Below are positions 1 to 11,921 of a stretch of 64,000 bases of DNA, piece after piece (within the stretch, counting starts at the first letter, position 1; each line of letters opens with the position of its first letter). Under the pieces are notes generated by a model. It saw only the letters and a list, made by a program, of their open reading frames with translations, searched no databases and was not told the origin of the DNA. The position numbers were made by a program, and so were the translations under genes. This stretch comes from Naganishia liquefaciens (Eukaryota > Basidiomycota > Tremellomycetes > Filobasidiales > Filobasidiaceae): positions 496,001-560,000 of the forward strand of contig BLZA01000040.1 of the NCBI GenBank assembly GCA_013423385.1. The letters are read 5' to 3'.

Positions 1-465
1 CCGTCCCGGCGGGGCCGTGAACCGCGGATTATACATCGTCGGCGTCCCGACGGGTGATGGCTCACGACTTGCCCCAAGATTCGGGAGACTCATTCGCCCG
101 AGGGTCGGGTATCCGTTCTCGGTCGGGAGCGGGGCGTATCCTTCGTTGATGGTCCGTCGGTCGGTGTGCTTGATGTACCGGAGTAGGCGAGCGTATGCGA
201 TGCTGATGAGGGTGATGGCGAGGCATGATAGCATCATTTGGAGTGGAGAGTGGATGTGCCATGCGGGGAAAACGACGCATGTGTCGGCTATCTGGGAGTT
301 CCAGAGCATTTGCGGCTGGGTTAAGGGATGGGTCAGAGCGGTGGGCTTGACGAGGTATGAAAGGGGGCTCACGGCGCATTGGGAGGAACCAGAGCCGTGT
401 TTCATTCCTCCGTGATCCATTCCTCCATGGTCCATTCCTCCGTGATTCATGTCTCCGTGGTTCAT
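1..465 (-). CDS. CTR-family copper transporter, 3' end cut by window edge
   Basis: CTR proteins are trimeric plasma-membrane or vacuolar channels that import Cu(I). The reading frame opens at an ATG at 465 and stays open to base 1, so at least 155 residues are present and the C-terminus lies outside. The N-terminus carries five copies of a Met-His-Gly repeat (MNHGD, MNHGG, MDHGG, MDHGG, MKHG), the metal-catching ectodomain seen in this family. A Trp/Cys stretch reading ADTCVVFPAWHIHS then leads into the first membrane helix (about residues 70-95). The second and third helices, with MxxxM and GxxxG, would lie left of base 1. It is divergent from DNA ligase with 207 bp between the two ATGs. Identification is from motif pattern and is firm for the family, not for the paralog. 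Confidence 0.85.
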   Translation of the reverse strand, partial: MNHGDMNHGGMDHGGMDHGGMKHGSGSSQCAVSPLSYLVKPTALTHPLTQPQMLWNSQIADTCVVFPAWHIHSPLQMMLSCLAITLISIAYARLLRYIKHTDRRTINEGYAPLPTENGYPTLGRMSLPNLGASREPSPVGTPTMYNPRFTAPPGR

Positions 466-573
466 GGTGTTGTACTGGACACGAGGAACAAGACAAACCG
501 TCCAGATTGGGAGGACAGCCCTTAGCTTGATAACCCCCCACCCCGTGCGCGCGGAATCAACCGGGCCCCCGCG

Positions 574-596
574 CGATCGACAGCCAGGGTCGATCG
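574..596. promoter_or_regulatory. Perfect 8-bp inverted repeat in a divergent promoter
   Basis: CGATCGAC at 574-581 and its reverse complement GTCGATCG at 589-596 are separated by 7 nt. The pair lies in the 207-bp gap between the copper transporter and DNA ligase start codons, where a dimeric regulator could act on either gene. No TTTGCTC-type copper element was seen. Confidence 0.4.
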
Positions 597-672
597 AACG
601 AGGGATTCAACTTCTGCTGATAATGACGTCGGTACATCACGTCCTACGAGATCCTCACCCAACGACGCTTGC

Positions 673-3600
673 ATGCCGCCAAAACGACAGCCAGACACGC
701 AGCGGAGCCTTGAGACGTTCTTTGTCTCGCCGAAAAAGGCCAAAGTGGATGGCGCGGCACAGGGTAAGGGCAAGGGCAAGAGCAAGGTAGAGGGAAACGG
801 GAACGGGAAGGGCAAGACTGAGGACGTGATTGATCTGGAAACGGACGAAGAGGACGAGATCGTTTGCGTTGGAGGATCATCAACCGCCAAGTTGGCACCC
901 AATACCACAAAAACGAAAACGACCGTCAAGGCGGAGACCACAAACGCTTCACCGCCGTCAACGCCCACAGGCAAGAAACGCCGACGAGAAACAACTCCAC
1001 CCGTAGATCCCGCATCCAAGCTATTCATCGCCCAGACACCCACAAAGAGGCGCATCCCGCCAAGTCAGACAATGGGCTTGCAGAGTCCGCATGGCACAGA
1101 AAAGGTAAAGGATGAACCGCTCGTCAAGGTCGACTCCAATCCTTTCGCGCCTTCGATACCACCGCCGACGCCTCCGCTAGACCTCGATACGGATCCGCTG
1201 ACGTTTGATCCGCGGCTGGTGGATGTAAGCGGGTGGAAAGCTACCGGCGGGAGGCTGCCGTACGAGGTATTGGTGGAAGCGGTGTATCTGCCCGTAGCGG
1301 GGACGCGGAGTCGATTGGCGATTGGCAGGGTCTTGTGCAAGTGAGTTCTCGAGGATTGGCGGGAACTGAAACGAGCGGAAGAGCGGGAGGAAGGTGGAAA
1401 GTAGTGGGATTGGAGTCCATCAAGAGGGCACAGCGGGATACGAATGAGGCGTGCTGGCGCCGTGCAGGACATGGTCAAGAAAGCCGCCAGCATTAAGATG
1501 CTGCGAGCGGGAAAGACGTCGGATGACGTGAGACGCGGCCGTCTCCACCGGAAGGGGATTTCAATTGGAACGTCATATCTCGCACACGATATTCTGCACT
1601 GCCTTTATTTCGGGTCAAGGAGGAGACAAGGGTTGCAACGGAGAGACATTCGTCTTGCGCTATGAACAATGACACTTGGAGGCAATTCCCTGATTGCAGC
1701 AGAGCATCCTCATGGATTGCATATCGGGAAAATGGCCGAAGAAAGAGTCCTCGTGATTTCCGAGCGGAAGCCAATGACTAGGGAGCAGAACCAGGTCGTG
1801 GAAAATAGGCCGGGTCAGCGAGCAGCGGATGATTGTCCGAACTGACCATCCGCCGCGGATGATCGTCCGTGACCCTACTCTATTCAACCTGCACGCGCTG
1901 AAACTCTTCAGCTTTCTTCGCTTGCTCATCACGCACTCGCCCTCGGACCTGTTGCCGTCAATCTACCTTCTCTCCAATCACCTGTCACCGTCCTACATTC
2001 CTCTCGAACTTGGCGTTGGGTTTCAGATCCTCAACAAGGCCATTACCGAGGTCAGCGGCGTCAATAGAGACGGGTTGAAGCGGCTCTGGGATCGTTATGG
2101 GGATCCAGGAGATGTGGCGTTTGAGGCAAAGGTGCGTGGAATCGTAGGCAGAATTGATCTTGCGGCTGACCGGCTCCACAGTCCAATCTTCGGACATTGG
2201 TCAGACCGGCACCGTTGGCTGCTCACAGGCTGTATTCCCAGCTAGTGACGATCGCCAAAACGAAGGGGTCTGGTGCCGGGAAGATCAAGGGTGATATCGT
2301 GAAAAAACTGCTGGTCCAGGTCAAGGGCGAGGAGGTCAGGTACCTCGTGAGGACGTTGATCTCGCATCTGCGCATTGGAGCGGTCAAACTGGCAAGTCCA
2401 CTCCGAACGTCTTCGACCGAGCTGACGTCTTGCAGACGCTACTCGCTGCCATGGCACGTGCGTTTGCACTGACCCGTCCGGCTACTTGCCGGCCCACAAC
2501 TGCGGCGTCCGAGCGATATCATGTCACGCCTGAGGAACTAGCAGCTGTGCAACCTCTAACCGAGAAGGGCAAGGGCAAGAAAAAGGTCAAGGAGGAGGAC
2601 GATGCGGCGAGACAACGAGTCGAGGCAAAGCTCGTCGAAGCGACGGCTCTGCTGCGAAAGGTTTAGTGAGTCGCATTCCGACCCGTAAGGCGTGCGCTTA
2701 GTTGTGTTCTAGCGTCAGACATCCCAACTATGAAGACCTTTTGAATGCGCTTCTCGAGCAAGGCTTTGAAGACTTGTTTGATCGAGTCCCGCTTTCAGTG
2801 GGAATCCCGCTGTCGCCCATGCTCGGCTCTATCACGCGTTCTCTCAACGAAGTGTATACCCGACTTGGGACATTGCCCTTCACCTCTGAAGCCAAACTGG
2901 ACGGCCAGCGAGTGCAAATACATGCGCGTATAGCCGGCCCGAGCGGGAAGCCCGATGGCGGTGGGCGTTGGGTAGTCGATGCGCGGGACAAGCGGAGGCG
3001 GGTCTGGGTAAGGCTGTTTAGCCGACATTTGGAAGATATGACGGAAAAGTATCCCGACGTCTGCGAAATGGTGGCCAGTCTGCTCGAGCGCGGTCTTGCA
3101 CCGATTTCTCAGCGACCCAAATTCCCCTCGACGCCGGGTCTGACAAGACCGGATGAGGCGATGCGGGCGTTGTGTAGCGCAGAAAATGTCACGAGTTTTG
3201 TGATGGATGCCGAGGTCGTTGCGGTCGACAAGGACAACGGCGCATATCGCACGTTCCAGGAGTTGTCGAATCGTGCGAAAAAGGATGTCAAGTTGGAGGA
3301 TATCAAGGTCATTGTGGGCGTCTTTGCGTTCGACTTGATGTTGGTGAACGATGCAGTGAGTTGCGCCTTGTCAATTCGGAATAAAATTGACGCTCTGTTA
3401 GCCGCTATTGAATCAGCCATTCTCCATCCGGCGGCACCTTATGCGCACGCTCTTCACGCCGTTTGCGAAACCCGACGATCCCACCATTGCGCGCTTTGCC
3501 CATGTCGACTCAATCGATTCGACCAAGCCCGAAGACGTACAGGCCTTCTTCGAGCAAGTGGTGTCGCAAAAGTGTGAGGGTCTCATGGTCAAGCTGCTCG

Positions 3601-4508
3601 AGAGCGGGGAGGGGTTGACGGGCGAAGACGAAGAGGCCGAGGAGGGCGAGGACGGCAAGAAGCGCAAGTCTGGTGGCGGGACCAAGAAGCCATTACCATC
3701 TACATATGAGCCGGATGCACGGTCACAGGGCTGGCTCAAGGTCAAAAAAGGTGAGTTTGCCACTAAGACGGGAACTCGTCAGCTGACGCGGTGCAGACTA
3801 CCTCGAGGGCATGGGCGATTCGCTCGATCTGGTGCCGATTGGCGCCTGGTGGGGTCTCGGCAGAAAAGCCGGATGGTACAGCCCGATCCTGTTGGGCCTT
3901 TATAACCCAGAAACGGGCGCCCTGGAGGCAGTCTGCAAATGCATTTCTGGTAAGTCTTCGAGATCCACAAGGGCGCGGAAAATGACGTTTCTACAGGCTT
4001 CTCGGATGCATTCTACAAGGACCTGCTGGTCAGATTCCCGCCGGAAGGCAGTCCTGACAAGTGCCGAAAGTCGGAACCGTTCACATATGTCGAGACGGGC
4101 GGCCTTCGCCCGGACCTATGGTTCCAGCCAAGCGAGGTAGGCTTGGTACCCCGCGTACGCACGAAACGTCGAACGCTGAACACGCACACAGGTATGGGAG
4201 ATCCGGGGCGCCGATATTTCCCTGTCGCCCGTGTACACGGCTTCATCGAGCCATCTCGGCGGGGAACGCGGGCTGAGTATCCGATTTCCGAGGTTCATTC
4301 GACGGAGAGAGGACAAGTCTTGGGAGGAATCGACGACGGCCGAGCAGTAGGTCGAGGGGCGAACGTGAATCGGGCTCTGTAACTGACTCTTTTCAGGTTT
4401 GCCGAAATGTATCGAAAACAGTCTGCGAATCCTGCGGCACAGGAAGACGTAGGCGTGGAGGCCGACGCCGCGGACGCCGGTTCGGATGAAGAGGTGCTGG
4501 AGGAATGA
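673..4508 (+). CDS. CDC9: ATP-dependent DNA ligase I
   Basis: Seals nicks in lagging-strand replication and excision repair, in the nucleus. Exons: 673-1340, 1912-2131, 2182-2391, 2436-2665, 2713-3355, 3402-3750, 3797-3949, 3997-4136, 4192-4346, 4397-4508, giving 959 aa. Residues 10-17 (QRSLETFF) form a PCNA-binding PIP box, followed by a basic, low-complexity tail. The DNA-binding domain starts near residue 200 (ALKLFLRLLITHS-like region). The adenylation domain has catalytic Lys about 504 in EAKLDGQR, then FVMDAEVVAVD, KCEGLMVK and WLKVKKDYLEG; the C-terminal OB fold ends with RFPRFIRRREDK. Intron 1 (1341-1911, 571 nt) is ten times longer than its neighbours, and intron 3 (2392-2435) is GC-AG. 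The stop is 58 bp from the convergent NKAP stop. Confidence 0.96.
1341..1911 (+). other. Exceptionally long first intron of DNA ligase
   Basis: A 571-nt intron (GTGAGT donor, TTCAG acceptor) in a gene whose other introns are 44-55 nt. Ligase homology is continuous across it (RVLC to NFLRLLIT), so it hides no obvious exon. Two 15-mers differing at one base (1825-1839 and 1855-1869) sit near its 3' end. I see no snoRNA-like C/D box set. Confidence 0.75.
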
Positions 4509-4566
4509 TACGGGCGGCACAGGACATAGATAGAGCCATGCCAAACGATACATGATTTCCACTGCA

Positions 4567-6069
<1,503 letters not shown>

Positions 6070-6334
6070 GGTATGTGTGTGTGTTGTTAGCTGGATGGTG
6101 GTCGGGTGGGCGGTGTTGCAAGAACGAGCAATGTTCAATCCCCTGATGGCTGGCGGGGGCGAGGCGGGCTGCAACTGGCGGGGGGTCTGATGAATGCTTG
6201 CTTACCTAAGAGCACGATAGTTTGGGGGCCTCTTTCCCGCGGGGACGACTGTTGTGGTCCTCCCGCGCGGTTCTTCACGTTGCCCTTGTCCTGGCATGCC
6301 CATTTCCTCCGCAGTTCCACCAACACACGACAAG

Positions 6335-9125
6335 ATGCAGGTAGACGTCTCTTCCAACCCAGACGTCGTCGCGCACGATCAGTCCTCGGCGCCGGGAAAG
6401 GAGCGCGAGCGCGACCCGATTCTCGGTGGGCAGGTATCCAACATCACAAATGGCATCAACGGTACGTGGTCTCTGCGCACGGGCCTCGTTCGTGGGTTCG
6501 TATGGCTGACGCTGATTGCGGTAGGCACCCCGGCTCCAGAGGATGAGCAAACCAAAGATGACCCCGACGCAATGGAGGACGATCCGCAGGTGCTGCACAA
6601 CCTCGCCGTCACCTACCTCGCGGCCCAAACCCATCCCTTGATCATTCCATCCTACGCATCCTGGTTCTCATTCGCGACCATTCACCCGCTCGAGCGTCGC
6701 TCTTTGCCGGAATTCTTCAGCGGCAAGAACCGCAGCAAGACGCCGGCGATCTACAAGGACTATAGGGATTTCATGATGAACACGTATCGGTTGAATCCGA
6801 GCGAGTATCTGACGGTGACGGCGTGCAGGAGGAATTTGGCCGGGGATGTCGGGGCGATCATGAGGGTGCATGCATTTTTGGAGCAGTGGGGGTTGGTTAA
6901 TTATCAGGTGAGCGCGAGCGTCGAGCGAAGCGAGGATACCTTGAGCGACCGAAGGGAGCGAGAATTACCAGCGCCGCAGGCAAGAAATTCCGAGCGCGCC
7001 GCAGGGCGCGCGAGAATCCCTGGCTCGTCGAGCGAAGCGAGATCACCCCCGAGCGACTGCAGGGAGCGAGAATACCAGCGCCGCAGGCAAGGACTCTTGA
7101 GCAACCAGAGGGAGCGAGAATCCCTCTGCCGTCGAGCGAAGCGAGAGTCCCGGCGCTGCATACAAGGATTTTTCCGGGATCTTGAGTGAAGCGAGAGACA
7201 AGACGCTGCAGGCACGAACACGTCGTCGGCCACCTGAGGATCACAACTCGTCCAGCCTCAGCGAGATACAAACTCTGTAAGATCCCAGTCTATCGCAGGG
7301 CGGCCTTGCACGAGCGATCATTTGTCGGTCGTTAGCAGCTCTCCGCCAAGTTTACACTCCACAACCTTGACGAGACGCGAGCTCCCTCCTCACGCGCCGA
7401 CGATTACAACGTGCAATGTTCAAACGGCCGGCCGGCGATCGCGCTGGAGTCCACACGGATAATTCACTATGAGCGACATCCAGGGCTTTTGAAGCCAAGA
7501 CGTCTCGCCCGAGTTTCCCGGACACTCCAGCCGTTTCAAAGCTCTCCCGCTTCCGCTTCTTGGAACATTCGCTAACCCGACTCTGCCTCCAGGTCGACCC
7601 GGAAACCCGCCCGGCGCCACTGGGCCCTCCCTTCACGGGCCACTTCCGCGTCACACTCGACACGCCCAAGGGTCTCCAACCCCTCCACCCGGGCACACGT
7701 CCACCGGCCAACCTGCCCAAACCCGCAAAACCCGCCGGCCCGGCCGCCTCGTCCAATCTTGACCTGCGCAAGACCATCTACTCGTCCTCAACCGTCGCTA
7801 CCCGCCCGCTCACCCCGCAGGAAGCGCAAAAGACCATCAACGAACAAGCGGCCGAGTTGCGGTCGCGCTCTGGGCCTTCGGCCAAGCGTACCTACACGTG
7901 CGACACGTGCGGAACCGACTGCACGCGAACACGCTACCATTCTCTCAAGGATGGCCAGTACACGCTCTGCGTCGCATGTTACACCTCGGGGCGATTCCCG
8001 GCGACGATGCATTCTGGTGGGTTTGTGCGCATGGACGAAGAGGCGTTCAAGCATGCGCTCGGATCCTCGACGGCTGCCGAGTGGACGGATCAGGAGACGC
8101 TGTTGCTGCTCGAGGGTATCGAGATGTACGACGAGGACTGGGACAAGGTGGCCGTGCACGTCGCCACGAGGAGCAAAGAGCAATGCGTCATGCACTTTTT
8201 GCAGCTTCCGATCGAAGACGAGTACCTCAACGAACCCGATGCCCAGCTTGGACCGCTTCAGTATTCGACAAACGCCGGCGGTGTCGCTGGTTTGGAGGGC
8301 TTGCCATTTGCGCAGGCAGACAACCCTGTCATGAGCGTTGTTGCGTTCTTGGCGTCGGCTGTTGGCCCGGGCGTGGCCGCCGCTGCCGCCCAGAGCGCGC
8401 TGGGCGAGCTCACAAATGGTCTCAAGACTCGCATTCAAAAGGACAAGCCAGAAGAAAAGCCCAAAGCGGATGCCGAAGCCGAAGCCGAACCCGCAGCCGC
8501 AGCCGAAGCCGAGACGGAAATCGAGGGCAAGACCGACGACAAGACAGAAGGCATGGATGTTGATCAGGAGCAAGCCACGGAACCCGTCAAGCCGGCAGAG
8601 GAATCAACAGAGCCGCCGGCTGAGCCAGATGCGTCCCTTCCGCGCAGCCAAGTCGAACGTGCCGCCGCTCTCGCTCTCGGCGCCGCCGCCGCCAAGGCAT
8701 CTACCCTCGCCGTTCATGAAGAACGCCACATCCAGTCTCTGGTCACACGTTTGATCCAGGCCCAGACGCGCAAACTCGAGTCCAAGATTTCCATGTTCGA
8801 GAAATTCGAAGAGCTGCTCGAGCAGGAAAAGCGCAACGTCGAAATCGCCAAGCAACAATTCTTCAAGGACCGCCTGGCCCTGGTTGGTCAGCTTCGACAG
8901 GTACAAGGACTGCTGACACAGGCTCGCCAGCTGAATGCTGGTCCGATCAACGAGCAAGTGGTCAAGCAAGCCGAGGAGCTCGAAAAGAGGCTGGCACCTG
9001 TCGCGCAAAAAGTCGTCCCAACGACGGCTGGCTCGGCAGCGGAAGTGCCCCAGTCGCAAGTACAAGCTCAGGGTGAAGCCGCGATCGAGTTGCCAGAGGC
9101 GGGAACGTATGCGACGCTGTCTTAG
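6335..9125 (+). CDS. Swi3/Rsc8-type SWI/SNF chromatin remodelling subunit
   Basis: Scaffold subunit of SWI/SNF or RSC. Exons: 6335-6461, 6525-6907, 7593-9125, giving 680 aa. Domains in order: SWIRM (about residues 80-170, with IIPSYASWF and [11 protein letters not shown]), the [18 protein letters not shown] linker typical of the family, a ZZ-type zinc finger (CDTCGTDC ... CVACY), SANT ([14 protein letters not shown] ... [10 protein letters not shown]), an Ala/Glu low-complexity stretch, and a C-terminal coiled coil ([16 protein letters not shown]-like). An in-frame upstream ATG at 6296 would add 13 residues; 6335 was chosen for its better -3 context. Intron 1 (6462-6524, 63 nt) has no stop and is in frame. 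Intron 2 (6908-7592) is 685 nt and holds a tandem repeat. Swi3 versus Rsc8 was not resolved. Confidence 0.94.
6921..7200 (+). repeat. Degenerate ~105-nt tandem repeat inside the SWI3-like intron 2
   Basis: GAGCGAAGCGAG occurs exactly at 6923-6934, 7030-7041 and 7134-7145, with a variant GAGTGAAGCGAG at 7184-7195. Each of the first two copies is followed at a similar distance by GGGAGCGAGAAT and CCAGCGCCGCAGGCAAG. Copy spacing is 107 and 104 nt, and the last partial unit is shorter. Confidence 0.8.
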
Positions 9126-9620
9126 GGCGCACGCGAAAGGTGGAAACTCGGTCTGTTTGGGTTCCCGTGTTGTATCGGTATCGTGGATGCGGATATGACC
9201 AGCTGCATCATGTGAACATCTCAAAACGAACGCCATATGCTTGAATAGTATTGAAAGACGTGGCGGCTACGGTCATGGCTCAATACGCAAACTCTCGGAG
9301 ATTGCCTTCAGTGCAGAGGAACGTCGAGGGTGCATAGGCTGCGGTGCTGTCATTTGCTCGCATATGATATGATACCATGTCAGCGAGCTATCTGCGCTAC
9401 TAGCGCACTTGACAACCAGCATTCTCATGAATGTGTGAAGGCGCTGGATCGAGAATGATCATCAGAGTTGCTGAAACTAATTTATATTCGCAGATGCTTG
9501 GGCAGATCAACTATATATAGGCTAGTTGTAACAAGGCAAGATTGTCCGATACACTGAGACTGAAGAGCGGAGAGCGGGCTTTTCGTTCTCACTTCCATTG
9601 CTCTTCTTGAGCCGTCCGTT
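9126..9620. other. Intergenic, convergent 3' ends
   Basis: Lies between the stops of the SWI3-like gene and tandem paralog 1. AT-rich near 9480-9530, with a short inverted pair around TATATATA (near 9505-9525). No gene seen. Confidence 0.6.
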
Positions 9621-10230
9621 CTATGCAAAGGGTCCCCCTCGTAGGATGATGATTGCAAAGAAACCGAGCGTATACATTCCCGCCGCAATCGTGAACACTT
9701 CCAGGATTTGACGTCTCGAGATATCTTTCTTTGTCGGGGCCCTGGCTTCAAATCCCGGCGGCAGCATTCAAGCTCACTCAGGGTCATGCCCTCAGCCTTC
9801 ACGAAACATGCAACAATTGGCTTCGCGGTGAGGCCTGGGTTTTTGTTCCTGAGTTCGTCTCCAATAGACTTCAAAGCCTTCTCCAGGGCTTGTCGAACAG
9901 ATTCTTTGCGTTCCTTTTCTGCACTACCGGGCTCCAAGCTGTTGATGACTTGGTCCAAATCAAAACAGCGGACAGAAGATCTTCGGAAACGACCGGAGGA
10001 TCAATAGTGATCCCGGTAGGACAATTGGAGCCCGAAAGCATGCAAGCTGAACTCGCTGGAGATCGCGTTTGGAAACCTGACACAATGGAATGGCCGCAGG
10101 ATTTTTCCGAGGGTGTGCCTTGCGGATCCCAGTTGACAGGTGAACATGTAGTCTGTGCAAATGCCAAGCCAGATAGGGCAGCCGAAGACGGGCAGATGGC
10201 GGTGCCAGCGATGAAGGTGGAAAGGCTCAT
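9621..10230 (-). CDS. Unrecognised tandem family, member 1 (shorter, intron-containing)
   Basis: Unknown function. Best model: exons 10082-10230, 9778-9980 and 9621-9724, 151 aa. The N-terminus has a CP ... CS pair (ICPSSAA, TTCSPVNWDP) like the two paralogs to the right. The middle part ERKESVRQALEKAL ... KPIVACF aligns with their EK-rich helix and PI-x-WF segment. After splicing intron 9725-9777, the C-terminus reads NISRRQILEVF plus a hydrophobic stretch (TLGFFAIIIL). About 60 residues present in members 2 and 3 (around KPT..KRI) are missing or unrecognisable here. The first intron (9981-10081, donor GTCAGG) is the weakest call; a frame break by decay is possible. Confidence 0.5.
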
Positions 10231-11267
10231 GAACAACGCAGTGTAATTGAATGTTGGTGACTAGACCGAGCGAATGATGGCGACTCAGCCATTTTTCCAG
10301 CAGTGGTAGTGGGCCTGTCTATTATACCACGATTCGAGCTTTAAGGGTCTCCTTTGTAGTGTCTCCTGGAAGCGAGAAGAGAAAGGAACAAAATGCGTCA
10401 TTGTGCCATTGGTCTCCTTCGGTACAGCGCTGCCTTGAAATCTCATCAATGCTTTTCTGCACGTCGACGGTCTTCCTTCATTTTACCGAACTTTGCCCTG
10501 ATCTAGTCAATCACTGCTGTTACATCTGGCGGGAATGTCCGATAGCCTCAGTGCGTGATGGGCCAATGATTGCAGCTGGGACGTCCGCTCGGCTTCTGAG
10601 GGTCTGATACTCAGCCGGGACAGTCGCGTGCGAGGCGTGTCGTCGGATTTCCACTTCGTTGTGTACCAGTGATTGGCGTTCGATCTCCTCTTTGACACCA
10701 GCTTTGACATTGCAGAGATGGAACTTTCCTGGGGAGTTGAAACTCGTATCAATTGAGACGCGGTGATCTGACTGTGAGAGGCTGTCCTAATACGACCAGA
10801 TATGGTATATATGTAAATATTTTCGAGATGCACGTGAAAAGCACAATTAATGTCTGGATCTATGATATCAATGCTTGTCATTATACAACAACTCCATCCG
10901 AAAAGAGGTTTGAAGAATGTCACACTATTCGCTTGGTCATGAACTGAGCCTCGACTGGGTCTGGTTCACGCCAAACGAGCAATGACGCTATAACAAGCAA
11001 TATTCGGTCGGAGAGAGGACTACTACAACATGTTTATATAACGGACAGTCCACTTCTCTTGTTTACCATTTTTGGGCGCTTGGAAAATGACTGGTCTTCT
11101 ATAACATTTCCATCGAACCATTGCCACCATCGCCTCCTGACTAAGCACGCGCTCGAGTCCAGATTTGCATTCATGACAATCCTGGAGATGGCTGTAAAGC
11201 AGTGTAACCATGTTATATTCAATTCTTGACTTTCTAAACGAGTGTGTCCGCAGCTGAAGTATGTGCG
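10231..11267. other. Intergenic, upstream of tandem member 1
   Basis: Holds the shared upstream element of the tandem family at 10349-10374. A very AT-rich patch lies at about 10800-10830. Short ORFs here show no family resemblance and I do not support any as a gene. Confidence 0.5.
10349..10374 (-). promoter_or_regulatory. Shared upstream element, copy 1
   Basis: Plus-strand CTCCTTTGTA followed by a TC-rich half and GGAAGCG. In gene orientation the core is TACAAAGGAG. It begins 119 nt upstream of the ATG at 10230. Exact 10-bp matches lie at almost the same distance before the other two paralogs. Confidence 0.6.
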
Positions 11268-11921
11268 TCACTGCAAGAAGAGGCGTAATGCATCTAATAG
11301 CAATAAAGTGCCCCCCAGGAGCTTTGCCTTGCGTAACATCTCGTCGAGTTGACGCTGTTGCAATTGTTCAATCGACATGCCTTCAAAGTCTAGTGTCAAT
11401 ACCGGACGAAAGGAATCTCGGATTCTATCAGTCTTGAACCATATTTTGATCGGCTGGCTGGCCAGCTCTGGACGTATCTCCTTGAAATCCCTTGCCATGG
11501 GCCCCAAAGTGGGGGCCAGGACACGTTGGATTTCCCGTTTTTCCTCCGAACCCAAGTCTTCTCGCAACGAGGTAAGATCAAGGCAAAGGACTTGAAGACC
11601 CTCTGGCAGAACTGAATGAAGGTCACCAAAAATATCGTATCCCAGCCCATCAAGTAGCATGTTGATTCGCTTGTACTTGGTCGGCTTCCCGATCGGGACA
11701 TTGTCCATGTGACAGGGGTTTTCCTGAAGCATTGTGACGGCTCGAGTCACGGCTCTATCTCGCTCAGAGGAAGCCTCTGACGGTAGTGAAAGGTAATCTT
11801 GGGGAGGTGCAGTGCGCGGACCGTATTCGACCGAGCACCATGAGGCTCTCGGGAAGGAATTTACGGATGGGCAGGTCCCAGTAGCGGCGATCGTGGTGAA
11901 GGTGGAGATAGAAGAATCCAT
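11268..11921 (-). CDS. Unrecognised tandem family, member 2 (intronless)
   Basis: Single-exon gene of 217 aa with a true ATG and a TGA stop. I do not recognise the family. Clear paralogy to member 3: shared blocks include CPS and CSVEYGP near the N-terminus, KPTKYKRINMLL, EGLQVLCLDL, SEEKREIQR, ARDFKEIRPEL, PIKIWF, RDSFRPVL and FEGMS..QL..RQLDEMLR. The last about 20 residues are hydrophobic (LLGGTLLLLDALRLF), which could be a tail anchor or a buried helix. There is no convincing cleavable signal peptide. The central half looks helical and charged. It lies in tandem with members 1 and 3, with the same strand and spacing (about 1.4-1.7 kb from start to start). No catalytic motif is visible. Confidence 0.75.
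   Translation of the reverse strand: MDSSISTFTTIAATGTCPSVNSFPRASWCSVEYGPRTAPPQDYLSLPSEASSERDRAVTRAVTMLQENPCHMDNVPIGKPTKYKRINMLLDGLGYDIFGDLHSVLPEGLQVLCLDLTSLREDLGSEEKREIQRVLAPTLGPMARDFKEIRPELASQPIKIWFKTDRIRDSFRPVLTLDFEGMSIEQLQQRQLDEMLRKAKLLGGTLLLLDALRLFLQ

Noticed and set aside
62-541. 160-codon minus-strand frame over the left end
   Set aside because: It is out of frame with the copper transporter; the real frame shows the Met-His repeats and TCVVFPAWHIHS motif and stays open to the window edge.
1825-1869. Possible C/D-box snoRNA in the ligase intron (ATGATT ... CTGA)
   Set aside because: The C box does not match RTGATGA and the boxes are too close together.
6908-7189. Extension of the SWI3-like exon 2 reading frame through the repeat region
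   Set aside because: The frame is just the Arg/Glu-rich reading of the repeat; the conserved [10 protein letters not shown] junction requires splicing from 6907 to 7593.
9740-9765. B-box-like CTTCAAATCCC on the plus strand
   Set aside because: Falls inside the last intron of tandem member 1 and does not fold into a tRNA.
10507-10923. Minus-strand ORF upstream of tandem member 1
   Set aside because: Shows none of the family blocks of the tandem paralogs; composition looks random.
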